From contig JAGBSS010000106.1 of the NCBI GenBank assembly GCA_017631725.1, forward strand, positions 1 to 11,158: a DNA stretch of 11,158 nt, written 5' to 3'. The notes under the pieces are model-generated. The model worked only from the letters and a program-made list of their open reading frames with translations. It did no database searches and was not told where the DNA came from. The position numbers were made by a program, and so were the translations under genes. Positions 5,725 through 11,158 of the stretch are shown here, piece by piece. The stretch comes from Clostridia bacterium. Its GTDB lineage: Bacteria > Bacillota > Clostridia > Christensenellales > Borkfalkiaceae. How positions within the stretch are numbered: the stretch's first letter is position 1; each line of letters opens with the position of its first letter.

Positions 5725-6909
5725 TTAATATTCGGTTGTGTAGTTATCAAAGTAGCCGGAAATCCAAATAATAGGAGTGCCTTTATCTCCAGAACCAGAA
5801 GTTAAATCGCAAAGAGAACCTATTAAGTCGGTTAATTGCCTTGGAGTTGTGCCCATTTGACCTGCAACAGATAAATCTTTATTAGAAATTCTATTTTTAA
5901 TAGCGGTTTTTAATTCTTCACCTTTTAAATCTTTAAAATCGTTATCTGCAAGATATTTAAGTTTTAATTCGTTTGGAGTGCCATCTAAACCATTGGTATA
6001 TGCAGGGGAAACTACAGGGTCTGCAAGTTCCCAAATTTTACCAACAGGATCTTTAAACGCGCCATCGCCATAAACCATAACTTCTACGTTTTTGCCCGTT
6101 GCTTGGAAAATATTCTTTTTAATAGCATCAACAATTGGTTGGCAATCTCTTGGGAAAAGTTTAATAGTATCTTCCGTTGCTTTGTTAGAGCCAAGTAAAC
6201 CATAATATTCGTTATAACCGCTACCATTAATTGGAGAAGACATAACTTCATCTAATCCGTAAACTAAAGCACCTTCTTGCTTTAATAATCTTTTAGTTCT
6301 TGCCCTTGTATGTATATCGCAACATAAAACGTTTTTGGTATATGAAAGTATGGTTTTTGGATTGTTAGAGAAAACAATTTCGCATTCTGCACCGCATTGT
6401 GTTATTAAATCTCTATAATATTGAACGTAGTCAATACCGGTGAACTTATGAGTTTTATATCCAAAAAGTTCTCTGTATTGTTCTTCTGTTAAAACGTCGG
6501 AATAAGGGTTAATTCCTTTTTCATCTAATAAGTCAAGGTCAATTAAGTGATTGCCCACTTCATCAGATGGGTAAGAGAGCATAACCACAACCTTTTTTGC
6601 ACCGTTTGCTATACCTTTTAAACAAATTGAAAAACGATTTCTTGATAAAATTGGGGAAATTATACCAACAGTTTCGCCACCAAATTTGTTTTTAATGTCT
6701 GTTGCGATATCTTGAACGGAAACGTAGTTGCCTTGTGCCCTTGCAACAATTGCTTCGGTCATGGCAATAACGTCTTTATCGCGAATTTCAACACCTTCGC
6801 CTTTGCTTGCGTTTAAAATTGTATCAGTAACAATTTTAACAATATCGTCGCCTTGTTTAATTATAGGTGCTCTTACACCCCTTGAAACCGTTCCAAAAAA
6901 CCTTTCCAT
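5725..6909 (-). CDS. CofE-like protein (coenzyme F420-0:L-glutamate ligase family)
   Basis: A 394-residue member of the F420-0:gamma-glutamyl ligase family. The characterised archaeal and actinobacterial enzymes (CofE, FbiB N-terminal domain) add glutamate to F420-0 using GTP. Hallmarks seen are DKDVIAMTEAIVARAQGNYV (44-63), VMVYGDGAFKDP (277-288) and DPVVSPAYTNG (297-307), then GTTPRQLTDLIGSLCD near the C-terminus. No F420-synthesis or F420-using gene is nearby, and many anaerobic Bacillota carry such a lone homologue, so the acceptor may be a different molecule. The start chosen is the ATG at 6907-6909, with AAAGGAG 8 nt upstream. An in-frame ATG at 6940-6942 would add 11 residues but sits at the predicted transcription start. 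It is a single-gene unit bounded by terminator and promoter. Confidence 0.82.
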   Translation of the reverse strand: MERFFGTVSRGVRAPIIKQGDDIVKIVTDTILNASKGEGVEIRDKDVIAMTEAIVARAQGNYVSVQDIATDIKNKFGGETVGIISPILSRNRFSICLKGIANGAKKVVVMLSYPSDEVGNHLIDLDLLDEKGINPYSDVLTEEQYRELFGYKTHKFTGIDYVQYYRDLITQCGAECEIVFSNNPKTILSYTKNVLCCDIHTRARTKRLLKQEGALVYGLDEVMSSPINGSGYNEYYGLLGSNKATEDTIKLFPRDCQPIVDAIKKNIFQATGKNVEVMVYGDGAFKDPVGKIWELADPVVSPAYTNGLDGTPNELKLKYLADNDFKDLKGEELKTAIKNRISNKDLSVAGQMGTTPRQLTDLIGSLCDLTSGSGDKGTPIIWISGYFDNYTTEY

Positions 6910-6946
6910 TTTTCCATCTCCTTTGGTAAGTAATTTTACCATAGTT

Positions 6947-6975
6947 ATTATAACCTAAAACAAGGAAAATTTCCA
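6947..6975 (-). promoter_or_regulatory. Candidate promoter of the CofE-like gene
   Basis: On the - strand a perfect TATAAT (+ strand 6947-6952) lies 17 bp from a weak -35 TGGAAA (6970-6975). Predicted start is about 6940, which excludes the upstream ATG and supports initiation at 6909. An 11-bp palindrome, GGAAAATTTCC (6964-6974), covers the -35 and could be an operator. Confidence 0.5.
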
Positions 6976-7042
6976 CCATTTTTTAACCCGTTGGTATTAG
7001 AATTTCTTATAGATAGTGTTTATTTAAAACGTGCCGAAAAAA

Positions 7043-7063
7043 GCAAATTATAAAATAATTTGC
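7043..7063. repeat. Inverted repeat overlapping the -35 of the ABC operon promoter
   Basis: GCAAATTA (7043-7050) and TAATTTGC (7056-7063) are perfect 8-base arms around a 5-base centre. The right arm overlaps the -35 hexamer (7060-7065), so an operator is the favoured reading. On the - strand the arms are followed by TTTTTT, so a weak terminator is the alternative, but no - strand gene upstream needs one. Confidence 0.5.
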
Positions 7064-7088
7064 ATTTTTAAAAATTATGTGATATAAT
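7060..7088 (+). promoter_or_regulatory. Extended -10 promoter of the ABC exporter operon
   Basis: TGATATAAT (7080-7088) is a perfect extended -10, with a weak -35 TTGCAT (7060-7065) at 17 bp. Predicted transcription start is about 7095, giving a leader of about 158 nt before the ATPase start codon. Confidence 0.65.
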
Positions 7089-7093
7089 TTTTG

Positions 7094-7234
7094 TGTATAA
7101 GTTGGGGTGGTGTACCTAAATATGGACAACAAAGTTTTTAATTTGTTTTCGGCAAATTTTAGTGTAAAACTCCAATTTTATACAGAGCCTTACGAATATA
7201 CTAATCTTTAGGGCCCTTTAACAGGTTTTATACA
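7094..7234 (+). promoter_or_regulatory. Structured 5' leader of the ABC operon (unknown class)
   Basis: TGTATAAGTTGGGGT (7094-7108) can pair with ACTCCAATTTTATACA (7169-7184) through 15 base pairs, including two G-U pairs and one bulge, closing a 60-nt internal region that holds a small hairpin (AATTTG 7140-7145 with CAAATT 7153-7158). A second TTTTATACA (7226-7234) duplicates the 3' partner at 7176-7184 and lies directly before the AAAAAGG ribosome site, so the 5' strand could switch partner. I do not recognise a known riboswitch class. The leader begins at about the predicted transcription start, but the fold was found by eye only. Confidence 0.4.
7122..7211 (+). CDS. Possible 29-residue leader peptide
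   Basis: An ATG-to-TAG frame encodes MDNKVFNLFSANFSVKLQ (first 18 residues), ending YTNL. A GGGGTGG run (7104-7110) lies 11 nt upstream and is partly inside the proposed leader stem. There is no run of one amino acid as in classical attenuators, and no family is recognised. It lies wholly in the untranslated leader of the ABC operon. It may be a regulatory uORF or chance. Confidence 0.25.
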   Translation: MDNKVFNLFSANFSVKLQFYTEPYEYTNL

Positions 7235-7252
7235 AAAAGGAAAAGTGGTGAA

Positions 7253-8005
7253 ATGTCAGACAAAAAAAACAATTGCTTGGTAGAGATTAAAAATTTATAT
7301 AAAAAATATAGCGCTAAAAGCGATTATTCTATAGAAGATATTTCTATTAACGGCACTTATGGCGAAATTATAGGTATTTTGGGGCACAATGGTGCAGGAA
7401 AATCTACAACAATTAAGTGTATGACAGGTATTCATCCATATCAACAAGGCACAATTGAAATTTGTGGCTTTGATATGAAGAAAAACCCAATACAAGCAAA
7501 ACAAAATTTTGGCTATGTTGCAGATGAGTTTACTCTCTTTGAAAAAATGACGGGGCAAGAATACGTAAACTTTTTAGCAGATATATACAAGGTAAGTGCA
7601 GAAGATAGAAAGAAAAGAACGGAAGAACTTTTAAATACTCTTGCGCTTGGCGATTCTTTTTACAAAATGATTAGTTCTTACTCCCACGGGATGAAGCAAA
7701 AAATTTCTATAATGGGGGCAATAATACACAATCCAAAAGTATTTGTTTTAGATGAACCAATGGTTGGTTTAGACCCTTATTCTGCTAACCAATTAAAACT
7801 TTTTATTAAAGATTATGCCGAAAAGGGCAATTTAGTTTTATTTTCTTCACACAATTTAGATGTCGTGGAAAAACTTTGCAACAGGGTTTACATTATAGAC
7901 CAAGGCAAAATTTTAGAAAAAATTGACATGAAAAGGTTTGCATCTGAAAAGAAAGATTTTGAGGAGTATTTTCTTTCAATTACAAAAAGGGAAGCAAAAG
8001 TATGA
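7253..8005 (+). CDS. ABC transporter ATP-binding protein
   Basis: A 250-residue nucleotide-binding subunit that powers export through the membrane partner encoded next. Walker A is GHNGAGKST (44-52), the signature motif is a variant, YSHGMKQK (143-150), Walker B is VFVLDEP with E168 (163-169), followed by a D-loop GLD (172-174) and the switch His H200 in LFSSHNLD. The GYVADE segment (87-92) has the form usual for ABC-2-type exporter ATPases of the multidrug/antibiotic class. It should sit on the inner face of the membrane. Its stop overlaps the permease start by 4 bp (ATGA), implying translational coupling. Expression is probably from the extended -10 promoter at 7060-7088 through the 158-nt leader. 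The cargo cannot be told from sequence. Confidence 0.95.
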   Translation: MSDKKNNCLVEIKNLYKKYSAKSDYSIEDISINGTYGEIIGILGHNGAGKSTTIKCMTGIHPYQQGTIEICGFDMKKNPIQAKQNFGYVADEFTLFEKMTGQEYVNFLADIYKVSAEDRKKRTEELLNTLALGDSFYKMISSYSHGMKQKISIMGAIIHNPKVFVLDEPMVGLDPYSANQLKLFIKDYAEKGNLVLFSSHNLDVVEKLCNRVYIIDQGKILEKIDMKRFASEKKDFEEYFLSITKREAKV

Positions 8006-9666
8006 GCGAATTTTTAACTTTGTTTAAATATGAACTTAAAATGCAAATGCCCTTTTTTAAAAGAAGGGGAAAGGACCTTTTAAGTAATATACTTGTAGCA
8101 AGCGTAATTGCCTTTGTTGTTTATGTGGCAGTTCTTTTGCTATCCAGAATTTTAGCAAACTACATTTCAGTTGAAATAGATAAAGTTTACGAGCCCATAC
8201 AACGTGCAAGGGAAATAATGAACCTTTTCTACATTGTTTTAATGGTGTTAATGTCTATTTTGTCTTTAGAGCGTGCAAGAAAAATTTTTACAGATGACAA
8301 AAATAAAATGGTATTTTTGCGTTTGCCTGTAAGTAGAAAAAACGTGTTTTTAACCAAGTTTTTTGTTCTTACTTTAAGGGTATATTTCTATTTTGCCATT
8401 TGTATTTTAACCTTAAACATAACTCTTTCAACAATTATTGCGGTAGATTATAAGTTTTGGTTATCTACTTTTGCCGTTTGCTTGTTTATGCCTTTGGCTT
8501 GCATGTTTATAGTTGGCGTTTTTATCGTTCCGTATATAAAAATTGTAAGGCTTTTGTCTGGCAGATATTTATTGGTGTTTATACTATTTACCGCTTTACT
8601 TATTGGTGGCTTTGTGTTGTATTCTGTTTTTTTAAGAATAGTGCAAACACTTTTAACAACCGGTTCGATAAGGTTTTTATTTAACGAAAGCACAGTTTCT
8701 ATTTTGCAATCTCTTTGTAAATATTGTTATCCATCAAACTTGTTTGTAAACGCATTGTTTAATGCGGGCAGTTTATATAATTGGGCTTTAATTTTTGCCT
8801 TTGCATTGCTTTTCGTTGTAATTGTTTGCGTAATGAGTAAAAAACTTTATGCATCAACTTTTTACGTTCAGCAAACGTTTAATCGCAAGTTAAGAAAGTC
8901 GGAAAACTTTAAATGCAGGTCTTCTCTTTTTGCTCTTATTAAAAAAGAAGTTGTTTGCGTTGCGAGAGAGCCAAAATATTTATTTTCTTATTTGTCAATT
9001 GCAGTATCTATGCCAATTATGGTGTACTGCTGTTATACGTTATTTGACACTCTTATTTACAATGCCCTTGGCGTAAGGGTAGATTTTGCACTTGCTCTTT
9101 CAGTGGTGGCATTATTCGGTGTTTTAACTAACACGTTTTGCTCTACCAACATAACAAGAGAAGGGCTTGGAATATTAAAAATAAAAACCTTGCCGTTAAA
9201 ACCATCTAAACTTTTTGCGGCTAAAATTATTTTCTGTGGCGCAATAGGTTCTACTGCAATTATAATTTCTTGCATATTATTAACTGCTCTTACTCGGTTA
9301 GATGCATTAGATGGATTTTGTTGTGTGGTAATAGGTATTACCCTAACGTTTGCCCAAATTCTCGTAGCTACAAGAATGGATCTTAACACGGCAAAATTTT
9401 CTACAAATGCAATAGAAGTGGAAAAGCAAAGCGGAAAAACAATTTTAAAAATTATGATTATTGGTATTTGCCTTACCACAATAAGCGCGATTTCAGCATT
9501 GTTCTTTGCATTTTTTGCAAGTGGTGTTGGCTTTAACGCAAGTGAACAAATGTTAAACGCAATTTCTTATTTATTGCCTATAGCATTAGGTATTATATAC
9601 CTTGCGTTTGCAATAAAATTTTATCGCAACAAAATTTTGTGTAGTTTTGAAAATTTAACCTGCTAA
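8002..9666 (+). CDS. ABC-2-type exporter permease
   Basis: A 554-residue polytopic membrane protein with about 12 hydrophobic segments, roughly at 28-50, 73-90, 120-147, 155-178, 189-211, 261-278, 328-347, 362-380, 404-430, 438-457, 483-508 and 520-540. Two similar cytoplasmic motifs, LRLPVSRKNVFLTKF (106-120) and LKIKTLPLKPSKLFAAKI (392-409), occur ahead of membrane segments in each half. This suggests an internally duplicated architecture, so one polypeptide could supply both halves of the channel. This fits the large ABC-exporter permeases common in Clostridia. The start ATG overlaps the ATPase stop by 4 bp. The next gene, for an extracellular Ig-like protein, begins 26 bp downstream. Substrate unknown. 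Confidence 0.88.
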   Translation: MSEFLTLFKYELKMQMPFFKRRGKDLLSNILVASVIAFVVYVAVLLLSRILANYISVEIDKVYEPIQRAREIMNLFYIVLMVLMSILSLERARKIFTDDKNKMVFLRLPVSRKNVFLTKFFVLTLRVYFYFAICILTLNITLSTIIAVDYKFWLSTFAVCLFMPLACMFIVGVFIVPYIKIVRLLSGRYLLVFILFTALLIGGFVLYSVFLRIVQTLLTTGSIRFLFNESTVSILQSLCKYCYPSNLFVNALFNAGSLYNWALIFAFALLFVVIVCVMSKKLYASTFYVQQTFNRKLRKSENFKCRSSLFALIKKEVVCVAREPKYLFSYLSIAVSMPIMVYCCYTLFDTLIYNALGVRVDFALALSVVALFGVLTNTFCSTNITREGLGILKIKTLPLKPSKLFAAKIIFCGAIGSTAIIISCILLTALTRLDALDGFCCVVIGITLTFAQILVATRMDLNTAKFSTNAIEVEKQSGKTILKIMIIGICLTTISAISALFFAFFASGVGFNASEQMLNAISYLLPIALGIIYLAFAIKFYRNKILCSFENLTC

Positions 9667-9692
9667 AACGTATTAGTTAAACAAAGGAATAT

Positions 9693-11158
9693 ATGAATAA
9701 AAAAATAATCGCATTAATTTTAGTTTTGCCTATGGCTTTAATGATGACCTTGTTTACCGCTATAAAATCGGTAAGTTTAAGGGTCAATATTTCCGTGTCT
9801 AAAATTGAGTTTTTGGGCGATGATTTCGTTAGTTTAGATCTAGACAAAAACGAAAGGTATTTTATAGACTACGTGGTTTATCCAACAAGTGCCACAAATA
9901 AAAACGTTGTGTTTTCTGTGGAAAACGTTGGCAATCAAGAATTAGCAGAATTAGAGTTTAAAAACGGATACGTTTATCCTATGTCGGCAGGTGTTGCAAA
10001 CGTATGTATAACCACTTCTGACGGCGGTTTTATGGATAAATTCCAAGTGGTTGTAAAAGCAAAACAATTAAAGGAAATTAATTGCTCTACTCCTAAAGAT
10101 GCCCTAATAATTGGCGAATCAATTCAAATAGCAACAGAATTTGTCCCTTACACAGCAACAAATAAAGCGTTAGAGTACTTTTCCAGCAATACAGACGTTG
10201 CAACAGTAAGTCCAACGGGTTTAATAACCGCTTGTGGAAAGGGCGAAACGCAAATAACAATTCGTTCAGAAGAAAATCAAAATATTTTTGACGTTATAGA
10301 CGTTATCGTTAGCGTAGAAGATATTTTAAACGTTGGCGAAAAAGAAATTAACACGTATTCTGAAACAGGCTCTATTCACTTAACGGTTGACACGTTAGAA
10401 GAGTTTAGTTTAAGCTATTGCGTTTCCGACCAATCAGGAAACACATTAAACGGGGTTATTGAGCCGTTAAATGCAGAAAATTCTTTCGTTAAGTTAGACG
10501 AAAATGGCAATTTTAGGTTTGACTATAAGTTTACAGACCAAAATTTCTACGGACAATTAGTTGTAGAATTTACTATTAAGACTGATAGCCGTACTCTTAC
10601 AAAACAATGCCTGATAACAAGAGTAGAAGGTTTAACTGCAGAGTTTAAATCTAACGCCCCCTTATTGCAAGTTGCAGATATGGTTATAGATTGGAGAAAT
10701 GAAATTAACGTTTTCCCAAGTGATGCAAAAGTTGAATATTCTGTAAGTTATAGCAACCAAAACGTTAGTTCACTTGCACCTTCTTATTATGCGAGAACAA
10801 AAGCACTTGGTTCTACCATTGCTACAATAACTTTAATAAATAAAGACAACCCAACCCAACAAACGGAACTTTCTAAGCAAATTTTAATTTACCCAGAAGA
10901 CGTTGTTATTCAAGAAAGTATAAAAACCTACGGTATAGAAAATATTTGGACTATTGGTAAAACGGATATAGAAGGAAGGGAAATAGTTCACAAACTCAAT
11001 TTAAACTATTTAGACGCTAAAGGGGAAAATTTTTCGGATATAGAAAATTTAATCTCCTTTAATACCGATAATCAAAAGGTAAAAGTAGACAGTAATGGAA
11101 GTATTAAAATTTTAGATAGTTCGGTTAATTCTATCGTTAATATTTCCGCTTGTATAAA
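9693..11158 (+). CDS. Secreted or surface protein with BIG2/Ig-like repeats (partial, 3' end outside window)
   Basis: An open frame of 488 codons runs off the window. The ATG at 9693 has AAAGGA (9683-9688) 4 nt upstream. Residues 1-24 are Lys-Lys followed by a long hydrophobic core (IIALILVLPMALMMTLF), a signal peptide or N-terminal anchor with no clear cleavage site. Two Ig-like modules of the BIG2 type follow, about 30-122 and 125-207. They share a P-x-(T/S)-A-T-N-K turn (64-70 and 152-158), and the second shows the typical SSNTDVATVSPTGLITACGKGETQITI order with a G-x-x-x-I/V-T-I strand. The remainder is beta-rich and Asn-rich and probably holds further diverged modules. It likely acts outside the membrane, as adhesin, spacer or cell-surface component. 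Close spacing puts it in the ABC exporter operon, so it may be that exporter's partner. Confidence 0.8.
   Translation, partial: MNKKIIALILVLPMALMMTLFTAIKSVSLRVNISVSKIEFLGDDFVSLDLDKNERYFIDYVVYPTSATNKNVVFSVENVGNQELAELEFKNGYVYPMSAGVANVCITTSDGGFMDKFQVVVKAKQLKEINCSTPKDALIIGESIQIATEFVPYTATNKALEYFSSNTDVATVSPTGLITACGKGETQITIRSEENQNIFDVIDVIVSVEDILNVGEKEINTYSETGSIHLTVDTLEEFSLSYCVSDQSGNTLNGVIEPLNAENSFVKLDENGNFRFDYKFTDQNFYGQLVVEFTIKTDSRTLTKQCLITRVEGLTAEFKSNAPLLQVADMVIDWRNEINVFPSDAKVEYSVSYSNQNVSSLAPSYYARTKALGSTIATITLINKDNPTQQTELSKQILIYPEDVVIQESIKTYGIENIWTIGKTDIEGREIVHKLNLNYLDAKGENFSDIENLISFNTDNQKVKVDSNGSIKILDSSVNSIVNISACI

Noticed and set aside
9057..9479. A 140-codon open frame antisense to the permease gene
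   Set aside because: It lies wholly inside a convincing membrane protein gene and shows no recognisable domain or ribosome site; it is a by-product of the codon bias of the real gene.
1..11158. Search for CRISPR arrays, tRNA/rRNA genes, transposases and integrases
   Set aside because: No regularly spaced repeat array, tRNA-like cloverleaf, rRNA segment or recombinase motif was seen by eye.

Overview
The window looks like a piece of chromosome from a low-GC, anaerobic, gut-type Bacillota (Clostridia-like; the exact lineage is inferred, not shown). The evidence is the strong A+T bias, purine-rich AAGGAG-type ribosome binding sites, consensus sigma-A promoters, hairpin-plus-T-run terminators, a stand-alone CofE-like ligase, and an ABC-2 exporter followed by an Ig-like (BIG2) surface protein. 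No tRNA, rRNA, CRISPR array, transposase or integrase is seen.

Layout. (1) 3-164, + strand: C-terminal end of an RluA-family pseudouridine synthase, closed by a bidirectional terminator at 192-230. (2) 228-3064, - strand: a three-gene run, transcribed GH99/WbsX-like protein, then SGNH hydrolase, then sugar phosphate isomerase/epimerase. (3) 3065-3266: a divergent control region with a 21-bp-spaced direct repeat between two promoters. (4) 3267-4079, + strand: an AraC-family regulator. (5) 4144-5619, + strand: a TIM-barrel glycosidase-like protein of unrecognised family. It is bracketed by near-perfect 20-bp direct repeats that copy the 3' end of araC, and is followed by a second bidirectional terminator (5658-5690). 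(6) 5725-6909, - strand: a CofE-like (F420-0:L-glutamate ligase family) gene. (7) 6943-7252: a regulatory gap with a promoter, a palindrome on its -35 and a leader RNA able to fold. (8) 7253 to the window end, + strand: ABC ATPase, ABC-2 permease (4-bp overlap), then a large secreted or surface Ig-like protein cut off by the window edge.

How the genes may work together. Regions 2-5 read as one AraC-controlled carbohydrate locus: two glycosidase-like enzymes, an esterase-like SGNH protein and a sugar isomerase. None has a visible signal peptide and no sugar transporter is present, so they probably act in the cytoplasm on a small, substituted oligosaccharide imported by something encoded elsewhere, or on an internal glycan. 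Region 8 is a separate export/surface operon. The observations most worth a second look are the repeat-flanked glycosidase cassette at the 3' end of araC, the AraC-type operator architecture, and the foldable leader with two competing copies of a pairing partner ahead of the ABC operon.
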